DNA from: Lethocerus indicus | Lineage: Eukaryota > Arthropoda > Insecta > Hemiptera > Belostomatidae | DNA: 64,000 nt | Assembly: GCA_019843655.1 (NCBI GenBank) | Contig: JACDQD010000011.1 | Span: 8,226,604 to 8,290,603 of the forward strand | Direction of reading: 5' to 3' | Program-made: the position numbers and the translations under genes | Shown here: positions 51,625 to 64,000 of the stretch, one piece after another | Numbering within the stretch: the stretch's first letter is position 1 | Layout of the letters: the number at the start of each line of letters is the position of its first letter | The notes under the pieces: generated by a model | Seen by the model: the letters and a program-made list of their open reading frames with translations, nothing else | Told to the model about the DNA's origin: nothing | Database searches by the model: none

Positions 51625-54600
51625 TCAGCCCAAGGAAAAATTCTTGAGGATGGGTGTAAAAGTCTTTTGGTGGCTGGCATTGAAAGCCTTAATGTAGCCC
51701 CAGGCGCCCATGGCGGCTTCACACTTCCTCTGGATGATTTTCACCTCCTTGTGGCTGAGCTCAGAGCGCCAGCGGAATGGTGCCACTCTCGAATTGCGGA
51801 ATGTGCTCGAAACGCCTCCCATATCTGCCTTGGTGTGCGTGTCCAGGAACCTCCGTACTGAAGGCAGGAAACTAAAGCCGAAGAAGTGCAGGATCTCTTC
51901 GACTCCGTTGTACGGATCCAATGACACATCTTCATATCTCACAGCCCTGAAGGGGAAACAAATTTGAAGCTCATTATAATGCTTATAATTAACAGCAAGG
52001 ATGTTTCACAACAGCATAAAGAAATCGTATGTTGAAAATTAATTAGTTGGATGTATCCTTATCTGTATATAATTTTTTATCTAGTGACATATTTTTGTAA
52101 CAGAATTTCTTTTCACATTTTCCTTCATACTAAAGATGTGGAAAAATATAAATATTAAATGTTTAAGTTTGAGGTAGCAGGATATTAGTCCTGCTACATA
52201 ATATTGAAACAATTAAATTAAATAATATTAGTACATATTAGGATAATAATTGGCTATTTTTTACTCATGCTCAAATTTGACAAGCAATCATTATTAAATT
52301 TGAAATAAAGAGTGACAACCTCATATATTTCTTTTTGTTTTAACAAAATGATATTTATTTAAATATGGGAAGGGGGTTGCTGAAGTGCCCCCAAAAGCTG
52401 AATTGGCCATGAATAAGATATTGAAGATTTAGTTCAAATTTCAATCTACAAAATTAAATTTCACAATAATCCCTTGCCTAAATGTAAGTGGAAAGCGTTT
52501 CTGAAGTCTTATGGCCGCTGAGTAATCAGCAATGAGATCTGCGCATAATAGTGCTGGGTCCCAACAGTCTGGCTGTCCGGGACACCAATCTCTATGCCTT
52601 CTGGATTGCATGGTTCCTCTGGGATCCCTGACCAACAGCAGAACTCGAACTCCCAATCTGAAGCAAAATTTGAAAATAAGAATTATTATATTATTCTATT
52701 AATTCTGCAAAGGGTGCTCAACACTAATAGAGGACAATTAATATGCTGTGTAGATAGATATTTTCATGTGAAATTAGATTAATGGATTTAAATGCTCAAT
52801 TATTTTTCTGGTATTAAAGAACTTAATACATCTTTTACAGCTTCTCAACTATATTCAATTATAAAAGTAGGAATTGTCACCTCTTTAAAAAGTTTTTTAT
52901 TATATCTTTGGGGAGAGTGTTTTAAATATATAGGCCTGTATAGAACAGTTTTTGTGCATATTAATAATCTACAGCACACCTAAAAAATGAAAGGAGTCAG
53001 TATTTCACACTGGGGATAAAATTCCTTTTCTGTTAATCTTGAATGGCCATTATTAAGAGACAACTATGATATAACTGTCACACAGGATTAAAATTAGAAC
53101 TAATAAATGAAAATTTTACTCACTTCGGGTCCTCAAGGAATTGTTCAACAAGATTTAACCTGAGACGGACAAGCTTCATCGACTGGAATGGAAACAGGGA
53201 ACAGTACTTGTTGAGGAATTGTGGCAGCCAACATAGCTGTTGAAACTCGGTACATCTGTCCCATAACCTTGTGTTGTGTGTAAACAGCCAATTGTGGTCC
53301 TGCCCAAATTGCAGGTAGTCTCCTGGAATACAATTGTATCACATTAATAACAATAACTCTAAAGAGAAAACTGAGTAATCTATGAGATTGTGAACTATTT
53401 TGATTTGAATTCATATACAAATTTAAATATTTTTGAGAACAGGGTATATCAAATCAGGGTGAAGAAATTCAACAGGTTTTTATTTCCCCGTACAAGAAAT
53501 GGTTACATACATATATAACCATTAAAACATAATGTGAATATTTTTATTAAACATAAATGCATACATAAACTTTGTGGTTGTCATACAGAAAATATAAATA
53601 CAATAGCTAAACAATAGACTGTTTTACCTAAATCAGTATAATTGCAATTCAGAAGTTGATGAATATTGTGAAGGGCCTTATTGGCAAGCGGTGGTCCCCT
53701 GACTTGTACAATTCCATAATCGAGAAGAGGCTCGTAATGATAAAAATTACCGGGTATACTATTTAAAACATCACCAAGGAATGTTGAACCTGATCTCCAA
53801 GTAGTCACGATTATACTTCTCTGTGGATTTCCACCCAACTCCGGTACAAGGTCCCTTAAATTTCTGTAGTAAAAAAATTTCTCTTATTAGTAACTCTTAA
53901 TGATAATATATAATGAAGGCATTCATTTTATGTGATAATTTTTTATTTTTCACAGACAGTTTTTACAGTCTGTGCAGGTAGATTTATAGTTAAATTAAAA
54001 ATTATGTAATCAAATAAGTAAGATGTATAAGTCTAAAGCACATATATACATTATAATTTTGTTAATTTTAATGACATTTTATGAATGGTTTTTAATCATT
54101 ATATCTAATTATGTTAATCAACAATTATCTTCATAAAATTCAAAATATTTCAAATTTATCATGAAATTTAACACGGATAATTAATATGATAATACAAAAA
54201 TGGACTAACTTGGAGAATTTGTTTAAAGTGTGTGGAACTCTCCCATTGGAATGTAGTACAACAACTGTATATCAAAATATAAAACTGTGAATGTAGTACA
54301 TTCATAGTAAAATTAAAAAATAAAACTAGAATTCAACGAACATACTCAGCATTCACATTGTACTTTCCAGCTGGAAACTTGTACCGAAGCATTTCCCTGT
54401 TGATACTGTTTCTCTGTAACCGTAATACATCATCTATGTCCAATGTAACATTCACAATTTCCGTAACTTCATTGCTTGACCAACTCTACAAAATGAAAAT
54501 CACTTTTAAATCAATTTCATTAACAACGTTTCGCAGTAGAGTCATTGAATACAATTGTAATATAGTACAATATGATGTAATCTGAAAATTTCATTTTAAT

Positions 54601-54791
54601 TAGCGTTTATTACAATACGCTTCAACATTAGTAAACCCAGTCATACCTGAATAGATCTGCCTATCGCTAAGAAGGGAGCAGAAGGTATTGTTGTAACCAA
54701 CTGTTGACTAATGAGCACAGAAAGAAGGCACAGTAATGTTATCAGGAACATGCTCACCACAGTAGCTCGCCTCCAGCCAGCCTCGTTGCAT
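51625..54791 (-). CDS. Golgi carbohydrate 6-O-sulfotransferase (CHST1/3/5-like)
   Basis: Six exons: 54791-54647, 54485-54346, 53863-53628, 53322-53124, 52657-52478, 51946-51625. Phases match if the last intron uses a GC donor. Starting at the Met codon at 54751, the product is 393 residues, within the usual 390-410 range. It would be a type II membrane protein whose signal anchor is about residues 1-20 (MFLITLLCLLSVLISQQL). The PAPS-binding 5' loop is TTWRSGSTFLGD (about 102-113) and the 3'-phosphate loop RDPRGTMQSR (about 237-246). Conserved later blocks are AVRYEDVSLDP and RWRSELS. This family transfers sulfate to the 6-OH of GlcNAc, Gal or GalNAc on glycans in the Golgi lumen; the exact substrate cannot be read from sequence. 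The first exon is preceded by an acceptor with open frame before the Met, so a further 5' exon with a longer cytoplasmic tail is possible. Confidence 0.88.
51947..52477 (-). other. GC-AG intron in the sulfotransferase gene
   Basis: The upstream exon ends TTTAG and is followed by GCAAGG, which fits the known GC-donor consensus. The acceptor is CTTCAG. Only this boundary joins RFPLTFR to AVRYEDVS in frame. The nearest downstream GT candidates have the wrong phase and would insert residues. Confidence 0.75.
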
Positions 54792-55162
54792 CTAATCAGA
54801 TAAAATAAATGGCTATATTAAAAATTCGGTGTATACACCAGTCCTATAGGTACAACAAACAATAAAAAATTTGATCCAGGGCTTAGAAATATTTATATCT
54901 CTAAAATGTATAATATAGTGAAAAAGAGTGTGATACCAACTTACAAAGGAAAATAGGCAACAGGAATGTTTCATATTTTTTTAAATTAATAAACAGAATA
55001 TGATTTAAGATGCAATAACAGGCCAATTAACACAAAAAAGTGTAATTGGTAACCGGTTTTTAATTGCGTTGCAAAAAGACGGGTGGATGTTAAACTGTAA
55101 ATATTCAAAAATAAATCGGGAAATAAATGTTCTCGCACTGCAAACGCTGGACCCAGACTGGT

Positions 55163-55172
55163 GTCACGTGAC
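55163..55172. promoter_or_regulatory. Palindromic E-box GTCACGTGAC
   Basis: A perfect GTCACGTGAC palindrome, the preferred site of USF/MITF/TFEB-type bHLH-zip factors (CLEAR element). It lies about 370 bases upstream of the first identified sulfotransferase exon, at the start of the CpG-richer flank. A promoter role is inferred from position. Confidence 0.35.
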
Positions 55173-56650
55173 CGTAAGATTTAGCCGAGTAAAGCTTTTC
55201 ACGGTTTTTCGGGTGAAAAAATGTGAAACATTGTGAAAATAATGTGTTGTTTGCATTGCCTATTGCTCCTTTCGGCATGGAGGGACTCATATAACATCAG
55301 GTATGTACATAACGCATCAAATAATAACAGTTCCGCAGTATAGAGGCGATAAAGATCTGATGGCCCAAGGGACGGTACAATTATCTCTGATCTCGAATTT
55401 TTGTAATTCCTCGTTTCGTTTTAATTGAAAATGTTCCATTATGAAATAAATATGAACGATTTGGAAGTAACGTAATTATGAATTTAATTGAAGGTACAGA
55501 CAGACACGAACATCCAGCCCTCGAAAAATGTTCTTCCGCAGACCCCATTTGTTATATTTCCGGGTAGGTTAGGTCCATATTTCCGTTATGGACTCGATGT
55601 AATCTGAATGCCGATTCTCGATTTTCAGCACTTAAAAACGAACATTCTTCCGCATTTCAGAATCATAAACATAATTTTTTATGCTTAATCATAAATATAA
55701 AGATTTAAAACGGACCAGTGAAACTTGATAAATGTAGTAACTTAGTTGCAGCTCGTTACGCAACATTCACAATTTATAACTTCCTTCAGGTTTGAGTCAA
55801 ACCGAACCAAATATGCACTTAATAAATAAATGAATTAGTACGACGGATACATAACATATCTATTAAACGACTGTTCCGTATTTGTGGTTCAGGAGGAGGA
55901 CTTGTTGAAGGTTCATTGAACGGGGTCCGAAAATATGTTGTTAATAAAATGATTCCGCTACCTACACACTAAAATAACGTTACAATAAACACTGGAAATG
56001 ATGATAAAATGTAACTATTTCCGTTTATGGGATTTATATCCGTTTCGAAGTCAACGAACTCTGCACAGTTGGTAATTCAAGGCTCTCCATACCTCTTTTT
56101 CATATCTTCATTCAATGTCCACTTTCAACGTAAAAACCATCTCTCTGTTAGCCCATTTTCTTTATCCAATTCTATTTACAGCCCTATATGAACCCTTTAA
56201 AAATTGTACTTTTGAGTTCATTTCAATGTTTTTTTGATAGCCTTAACAAAAGGGCGATTGTACTTCGTATTACTTACTGTATTTCTGGTACCTCGGTGCA
56301 TAATCTATTCAATGCATATACCCGATCTGCGGAACATACGGAACATATGACACGCCCAAACATTACACTAAACCACACCCCTCACAATTAGTAAGGTGTT
56401 ACACAGTACACATCTCGGGGTTAACGTCCGAGAAGGTGGCGGCCGCAATGAAAATCAATTTTCTTTAGTCTTGAGTCACACAGACCGAAAGACTGTACGC
56501 ACGCAGCGGTTCTGTTGAAATATACCTGCATTTAATCAGGACGCATCGGTACTAAATTCTATAGAAGCTTCAAACCCCCAAAGTTTTCGTGTTGAGGGCC
56601 ACATTTCCAAACCTGATAACAGCAGCTATTTAATATCATCTATATATACA

Positions 56651-56686
56651 TTTCTCTCTCTTTTTCTCTCTCTCTCTCTCTCTCTT
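56651..56686. repeat. TC dinucleotide microsatellite
   Basis: Two runs of TC/CT dinucleotides separated by a short T tract. Confidence 0.9.
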
Positions 56687-57169
56687 TATTGTTGCAACTG
56701 TAAATAAGATACAATAAGCAACATTGATACAAGATCTAACTACAATGGACAACAATGGAGCAGAAACCCATTTTTTATATTTTTATTTAAACATTTAGGT
56801 CGCGTGGTCACTTCCTTTTCAGGCCTCTGTAAGGGATGTCGGGAGATAGTAGGGTTTGGATAAGTGGATTAGGGATGATTGAGTCGTGAGTGGAAATCGC
56901 TATATCTTTGTATGGCAAGGTATCTGACAAACGGGACCTTACTCTGTGTGTATGGTGAGGTTGGAAACACAGTAGGGTGCGTCGGTTATTGTCCTTAATA
57001 TTTTCGATTGTAAGGTTTGGATTTCGTGGATATTTGTCGTTTTGGTCAATATATATAAATTAAAAAAATAAAAATCGTAAACTACGTTAAACAAATATAT
57101 TAATATATTACAAATATTTTTGGTTTTATAATTATTAAAATTATAATAAATTAAATTTTTTTTCTAGAG

Positions 57170-57208
57170 GCAGAGCGGATGGAAGTTTGAGGACCACTGC
57201 TGTAGAAT
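57170..57208 (-). mobile_element. Possible hAT-type transposon terminal end
   Basis: On the minus strand the sequence reads CAGTGGTCCTCAAACT at about 57200-57185, a classic hAT-superfamily terminal inverted repeat start. The other end and an 8-base target duplication were not found in the window, so this is at most a fragment. Confidence 0.35.
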
Positions 57209-57575
57209 GTTCTCGAGCTCGAACCCGAGGTTAGTCTATAGACCTTATTTATTATACAGGGTATTTTGCAGGACTATTAATTCGAAACTGAACGAAGTAC
57301 TGACGACCCAATTTCACGGAAGGTTATCCGCGGTCGAAAAACAAAAGTACTCACCCCCGGAGGGGGTTCCGGGAACCGAGACAGCCGAACTGGGGCTGCC
57401 CCCAAAGAGTCCGTTGTCACGTAAGGGAAGCGGGCCGAAGGTTATAAATACGGCGGGAGAAAAAGTGGGCGCAATATCGGGGCCGTCTAAAAAGGTTATA
57501 GCCATTAAACGGCCGGTGGTGGAGGTGGTGGTGGGGGAGAATCTGGGCACCCACAATATCTTGATGGCGCTTTGA
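57207..57575 (+). other. Unassigned 122-codon open frame in a GC-rich island
   Basis: A GC- and CpG-rich block stands out from the AT-rich DNA on its left. The plus strand is open from an ATG for 122 codons (Pro/Ser/Gly-rich, ending RPVVEVVVGENLGTHNILM plus two residues). The minus strand is also open for 104 codons. The protein is not recognised. It may be an exon, a repeat fragment or chance. Confidence 0.15.
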
Positions 57576-59949
57576 GCACGCCAAGGTCCCTCCCAACAGT
57601 CGATACTAACTACTCCCCCTGGCCACAATCTCGGAATACCTACCCTACCCTGGAATACACCCCATGGTATAAACCAAATATAAGGCTCTTAGAATCCACA
57701 CAGGAACAATACGGAACCCTTATCTCATATTATTAAACTATAAGTTGCCTAGGTTTATGAACTTAATTCTCTCAGTAAAGGCTGGAAACAATATTCCCAT
57801 AAGAATTAACACAGTATTTATATAGCGCAGGGAGCCTGTGGCCGATACATAGAATTATAATAATAATATTCCGTTAATAATTAAAAACTGACATTATCTC
57901 GATATGATTAAATCATCGACATTCCATATTGCCGTTCACTCAATGTTTTTATCACTGCATCATTCCAATATGACTTTTATAGGCCGTTTGAATTTGGCCG
58001 AAAGCACACGATTGGGCCAAGTAGAATTAGTGGAAAGGGAGCGCGAAGACCAGTATCTTTGATGTTTCCCGAAATATAATTTAATCTTTAAAAATATTGC
58101 AGCGGTCTTCACGAATATAGACCGTAAATTCGAGCCATTCGACCAGTAACGTTCTCGAAACTGATAGCGTTCGAGAAGCAGCGACGAAAAATAAGGAGGT
58201 CAAAAAGGGACGGGCGAAGGTAGTTGACCTTTCCTCGAGGGGGGAATGGGCACTTTCTATGAATTGTGGACGGACTGCGGTCGCCATGGTGAAATTGGAC
58301 AGACTTATACCTTATCATCATTCGTTCGCTTCATTATCGGCAATGGTATTTTGTTTCCGGAGCGATAAAATGAAATCACCGCAATCAATCTGACTGTTAA
58401 CTTTTATTCCCCTAAACTACAGTTTCCATACTAGCTTATCAGAGGTACTGTATTCAGTAACCATGTAACAACTAACAATACTACATAGCTTATAATAAAC
58501 TACTGTAATGCTTTTGTTAGGTTTGAATATTTTTCACATACATTTTTTTAATTAAAAAAAAATTTTTTAACCAATGTTGGTAATTTAGAATCGCGGTATT
58601 TTAGAGCTTCTTGTCTCTATCACTTATTCGAATATTTTTTTTGTATACGAGGATTGTCAAGTGCCCGCTGATAAAAGTTGTTACCCAAACGGAAGAAGGA
58701 GTATAGTTCTATTATAGTTCTCTATACAGGACGAGAATAGGAAAATTAAGCCGCCAGGATTTTAAATAAGTCCAGTTTTTTATAAACCGGTCGAGGACTA
58801 AGTAAACTGGGACCGAGTAACGGTACTCGTCCTCCACTCCATTGGATAGGACAATCAATTCCCAGCCCTTTTTCTAGAGCCCGCCGGAGGGCAAAAAAAA
58901 CCAAGCGATGGTATGATAAACATTCCAAAGCGTTCTTTGTACCCGCGGTGTTGGGTACTTAATTTCCATTGACGCTTCGGATGTAGTAAACAGAGAGACC
59001 CAACACGAAAACCCTTATATTACAATGGATACAAATTAGTTTAATCCGTTTAAAAATTTATAAAAATTAATGCTTCGTTTAAACGTTTCGGGAGTAATAA
59101 ATCAGTACTTTGGCTAAATTAGATTAAGTTGGGTTATCAAAAGCACAAGGTTGAATAAATAAAATAAACGGAATTCTAGTTATCTTAAAGTGATGCACAT
59201 ACTGTTGATTCAAGAGCTCCCAATGCACTAATGCAAGGAAATGTGCATGAGTGTTGTGTAATAAATGATTAGGTTTGGATAAAATTCCAGTCAGTTGCGC
59301 AATGGCAAATTAAAATTGCCGGTGTCGTTTGAAATAGGACCGCAATTTCCGGAATATCTGGCTCCCTGATCGTTAATGCTGCGTTCTTTTCTAAAAAGAA
59401 ATAATAAACTTACTGTAGGTAGTTTTTTTCGAAAGCGGATTTTTTATGTCAAAATCACAGTTTAACGTTCTTTAATTTACTAGTTCTTTGCTTTTATTTG
59501 ATTCTTAGCCATAAAAGGCGGGAGAACAGGAAGGGGAGCACGTCATGTTTCGTGAGAGGTCTCTCGGCCACGAACGCGAAATACGCGAAGCGAAATGGCG
59601 ACTAAAGCTAAATAACACACTGCGATAAACACTTTCTCGGAGTCCGAAACTGCCGGAGTCCTGTAATTGTGGAATAGGCGGAGGCAATAAAATTGGCATA
59701 CGCTGTATGCATAATGCGGCTGAATTAATTTTTATTTCCGCTTTGAAAAACAAAAAATCGACGAAACAAATATCAATGTGCCCATAGAAGTCAGAAAATC
59801 CATCAATATTAAAATATTTAATACAATTTAAATATTCCGAGGACAAACCTTCGGAATTGTCCAACACATTTCACCCATTTCATGTCTTAATTTAGCCCTT
59901 AAAAGTCTAACATAGTTCATGGCATTGAGGGGTGGGGTGGCTGAACACA

Positions 59950-60040
59950 TTAACTCTTGTGACTTCCTGTCTTCAGAAGGCCGATTCGGCCTTCAGGTAG
60001 ACCTGTTTTCCTCCGTCGTCAGTAGCGTTACGTACGGGAC
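59950..60040 (-). repeat. Repeat fragment with GTAACGCTACTGACGACGG motif and short palindrome
   Basis: The minus strand contains GTAACGCTACTGACGACGG (60034-60016), shared in part with 10041, 18581 and 20272 on the plus strand. It is followed by a palindrome with 9-base arms (59976-59984 and 59986-59994, core GGCCGATTCGGCC). It is probably a fragment of an interspersed element. Confidence 0.45.
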
Positions 60041-63000
60041 TATACATCATTTCGGGTTACGTCGGGCAGTATAAGTGAAAAGAACCCACGCAGCCCTTCT
60101 TTACAAACATGTTAAACTGTATATATGTTATTTCTGGAAATGTACGTTAAAGTAATTAATGCTTGTTTTGTTTCAGGTGAGTGAGAAAATTCATTTAGCA
60201 CACTAATGCGGGAATAGCGTGAGTACTTTACATCAGTAATTAGTTCTTCTACGTTAGAAATTCGGAATATTAATATGATATCGAAAAATATGTTTTGGGT
60301 ACTGTAATTTCACATATTATAAGAATCAATAACAATTAACATATATTATTTAATAACAATAATAAATCGCTCAATCACTGTATCACTCCTTTCGACGTTT
60401 TAAGTAAACGTAAGTGCACAATGAAATCGTTTGCTTACTCATGTGGAACTTTAATCAAAGAATGGTATAACTCAAACATCAATAGCACATAATGTATTTC
60501 ATAAAACGAAGTGGTCATTCTCTGAAACAAAGGTCGTGAAGTAGAACGTAAATTGCAGTAACTATAAAGGAGACTCGGTGTCGGCGACCGAGTCGAAGCA
60601 ATGAACCCGATCATGAGTTCAATGTTGATGTTGCAATTTCCTTTCCTGGACCGTGAAACGATTCTAAAACTTGAGGCGGGAAATAATCGAATTTCCGTAG
60701 AGTTATTCGAAACATACAAAAAGAAATATCCGCGAAGAAGCTTGCGTGAACGGTTTAGGAATTAAATGTTGTGATTTTATTAACCTATAAAACCCTCCTG
60801 AAGATGCTATGACGAAGGTTTCATGAAATTGTATGAAAATGCATGGAAATTTTCAACATCTCAACGCTCAAAATCTGTTCATGGGGGTCATTAAAAAACA
60901 AATTTGTTCTAATGCCCGACCGAATGAATAACAATAATACACGAGAGAAAATAGGGGCAGCAAGAATGGACATAAATTAACGTACAATATTGAAATGTAA
61001 TTGCTAATTTACTTTTAGCTAGATACGACAATAGACAAGAAGAGGAGGATGTAGGTCACATCCTTCTCTCAAGATCCCTGTGGGAAAAGGAGACGTCTCT
61101 AGATCCTAGACGTCTCTGCTTCGAGCTATTACAGATACAGTACCTCGGTAAAACCCCGTTTAATTTACCAGCTAGCCCATCGCTTAACAATAAAGTTAAG
61201 GTATATATATTTTGTCTTTGCGGAACTTGAAAAACCCTGCCGGGCCTTATGCATAATGCAAGCCCCATTTGGCGCTCGGCCGCCCTGTCCTCTCGAAATG
61301 ATAAAACTTCATAGATAATGCCCAACAAAATGTCGGCTCAAGCACTGCACAACTTAGTATACAAGTTGGACTCGAATTTGCGGAAATATTTCAACCCGGA
61401 TAGGATTCGTATTTATACAAATTCGGGAATAGCCTTTGATTCAATCTGTTCGTAGTCTATTCGCGGCTGCATAATTTTTAATCTTTTTACATCCTCTCAC
61501 ATATATTGCATCACGGTAATAAATGCAATGCCTCATGTCTAGTATTCATCAAATATGAATTCGCATTTGAAACAAGAGTTCGGAACGATACCCCGTACAT
61601 TTTAGAAAAACGCGCGAAAAAAGATGCCTCAAATATTCCCTTATTCCTCAATTTTTGAACAAGTACACACGCTTTTTCCACCTGGGATATTGGGCGCGGG
61701 GTTTGTTACGCATGCACCGTGGCTGTATACTCATATTCCTGTTTTATACAATAGAACGTGTATTACAGTACTTGTACAGATACGAGAGCCGCGATGGAGT
61801 AGGGGGACGATGGACAATGAAATGGACCTTATCTTTAAAGCGACAATTTGCTACACTCCCTCCTCATTCAAACGTGTTTTCTGTCTCGAGCCGGTTTTAA
61901 AAGAACACAGTATCGCCCGAAATAAATATTCACGATGGCGCTTCGATTTAAAGAAGAGGAAAAATCGGTACCAAACCGAGAGAATGGGGATTGTAATCGG
62001 GATGCCTGCATTGCACCAGTCACGTATGACATCTTAAATCTCTATCGAACGGAGGAAATATATATTACTTTAAAATACCTTTCTGGGGGGAATCCGCGAG
62101 GCGTGCTCGATGGTCGTACCTAATTGCCTATCTAGTTTACCGACAGTAAAGTTGTAAGCGGGGTGGCCCTTTGGGCGGTGTAACCTGCCGGGACGGTAAT
62201 ATGAGGCGGTAACCGTACTGTCCTAAAATGAAACAAGCGGGCTAATAAGCGGTGGAACTTTTTCGCGGAGAGAGGGCTTAAAAGGTTTTGTTCAAGAGGC
62301 TGAGTTTCGCGAGGAAAAAAAAACGACGACGGGCCCTTCCTAATTAGCCGCTCACTTTCCTGAGTGGCGACGTCGGGTAAAAAATTTCGAAAGTAAACAA
62401 ATTTTTTTTAATACCGCCGCCAATCGTTCTTCACCCAACAGTTCGCGGTGACGCGAACAAACGGATGCAAAACATCAATGAAAGCTTTTTATGACTAGTA
62501 ATGCCTAACAGAAACAGAAAATATTTAAATTGCACCACTTCAGGCGCTTTGAATATATTCAACGAAAAATTAGTTTTCCATTCATTTTCAAATAAATTAA
62601 CATACGTTAACAATGCATCGGACCTTGTATTCCTAAACTTAGGTGCAACGGTCGAAATAATTTTCAAGGATAAGTTGAAACAGGATAAACATAATTATGA
62701 AGCAAATTATTTTCCCTAATATCGAAACGGAGATGCTAGAAACGCTGAGGTAGGCTATGTTCGAAAGATAGATGGGTAATATGGAGGTTGAAACAGCATC
62801 ATTTTTTTTATGTTAATTCGAAGCACCGCGAATTTTGGGTTGAATAGTAAAAAGAAGTAATATATTGATTTCATATTAATAAACAATAAAAGGAGTTAAA
62901 TTCTGAGTAATGCATTTCTATTATTCCTAACTTTCGGTCAGATTTCGTAATATTGGGCATCACGGTGTTGAATCTCTGTATCTTCCTGGTTTTGAAGAAC

Positions 63001-64000
63001 ATCCAGTAGGAAACGTTTATTCCCTTAATCACTGCGGAGATCCCCCATTTGCGGTCTGCTTCCGACGTTTCGGAGCTCCCCATGAACGGGGTCCAAGTCC
63101 GGACCCGGAAGAAACGGGACGCTACCGGAAGTGTAGAGTGAATAATTCGAATTCCGTTCGCGGATAATCTTCGCTAGTCCACGGATTACAGACGGCCTTA
63201 AATTACACCGCCCGAGTAGCTCTTAACTGAGAGCCAAGTCTCTTCTAGAGGTTTTGCATATAAACGCGTGTTGTACATACACACTTCTCGGATGAGCAGA
63301 CGGCGTTACTTACGCGGGGACACCGCGAAGGCCGAATAACGGACAAGCCATACAGTTATCGTGTGAATACTTCGTCAAACATTACGTCACGGTGCTAAAA
63401 ATTACTTTCTAGATTCCTATCTTATTCGATTATCCTTGGAGTTTATTGGAATAGTCATAAACCGACTGAAAAATTTTTTTAACTGCAGTGGATGAAACCT
63501 CATATATAAAAGTTTTTTTATTGATGTAATAGCTCGAGTGTAGGTTTAACTATACTAAGTTTTGGTGCGTGGAGATCGTCAATAACACATACTGTCATTA
63601 TCGCGCTTTAGCAGTCGACATGGTGCTAAAGGAACTGACGGCCAAAGTTTACTATTTTTTAAAAATTTTAAAGATTTTCATTGAAAATATTGAGAGCAAG
63701 GGACATTTCCTTCCGTGAAATTATGTTTTTGGTCGTAACCGGGAACGAGGAGGCACTAAATGAAGGCCGTGGAGAGAATAACAAGTTCTTCAAAGGTGAA
63801 ATAAGTCAATTTATAAATTTTGGTGGTCCGCTGGTGTTTTGAATGCTCCTAATGTTCACTCGGTGCATAGCAGTTACCGACATGGTTCATTAGAATAATT
63901 TTAGCATTCATTTAGTAACAAATAGCAGAGATTATATTCAAGTTTAGAGCAGGTAGGGGGTTAAATTTTGAGTAAAGCCTTGAATGTAATGCCTGAGATA

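Larger units (their letters stand above)
55300..64000. other. CpG-rich right flank without a supported gene
   Basis: No frame in this 8.7 kb matches a family I know. The more notable open stretches (122 aa at 57207-57575 plus, 120 aa at 59505-59867 minus, 137 aa at 61624-62037 plus) have no splice or homology support. The area holds a TC microsatellite, a possible hAT transposon end and a reverse-strand copy of the GTAACGCTACTGACGACGG motif. Otherwise I see nothing definite. Confidence 0.55.

Noticed and set aside
52165..52200. TGAGGTAGCAGGAT hairpin resembling the let-7 seed
   Set aside because: It diverges from let-7 after the seed, and the 9-bp stem is far too short for a microRNA precursor.
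55105..55290. 60-codon open frame upstream of the sulfotransferase as a possible first coding exon
   Set aside because: No donor in this frame gives the phase needed for the exon at 54791, so it is more likely promoter or 5' UTR.

Overview
This is a 64 kb piece of a eukaryotic nuclear genome, most likely from an insect or another arthropod. The protein-coding genes are broken into short exons with GT-AG introns of about 60 bp to 2.4 kb. The conserved proteins look metazoan, and dispersed repeats and microsatellites are common. No prokaryotic, viral or CRISPR feature was seen. The order cannot be settled from sequence alone. The uneven CpG content would fit a species with germline gene-body methylation, such as many hemimetabolous insects.

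Layout. (1) About 1-23.5 kb is a CpG-rich gene desert with only repeats, low-complexity tracts and unsupported ORFs. (2) 23.8-55 kb is the genic core: CCDC28 (+, 5 exons, 23805-29061); a CCDC180-like axonemal coiled-coil gene (+, 20 exons, 29707-36840); the alpha subunit of mitochondrial processing peptidase (-, 12 exons, 37289-41611); the mu subunit of the AP-3 adaptor (-, 10 exons, 43915-47279); and a Golgi carbohydrate 6-O-sulfotransferase (-, at least 6 exons, 51625-about 54791). (3) About 55-64 kb is again CpG-rich, without a recognisable gene.

Exon boundaries were derived by hand from splice consensus, reading-frame phase and family similarity. Phases close perfectly for AP-3 mu, CCDC28 and the sulfotransferase (which uses one GC-AG intron). 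They close at all but one doubtful junction in CCDC180. In PMPCA one exon is exactly one base short and carries a clear frameshift.

Functionally the genes are a mix. CCDC28 and CCDC180 are cilium/flagellum-linked, lie head to tail about 650 bp apart, and may be co-expressed in sperm or ciliated cells. PMPCA (mitochondrial presequence removal), AP-3 mu (lysosome-related organelle trafficking) and the sulfotransferase (glycan sulfation) are housekeeping or secretory-pathway genes with no obvious joint pathway. The main points for a second look are the PMPCA frameshift with a tandem acceptor, a 63-bp-arm hairpin made of a dispersed repeat inside AP-3 mu, a CpG-rich block inside CCDC180, and two unexplained coding-like patches in the gaps between genes.
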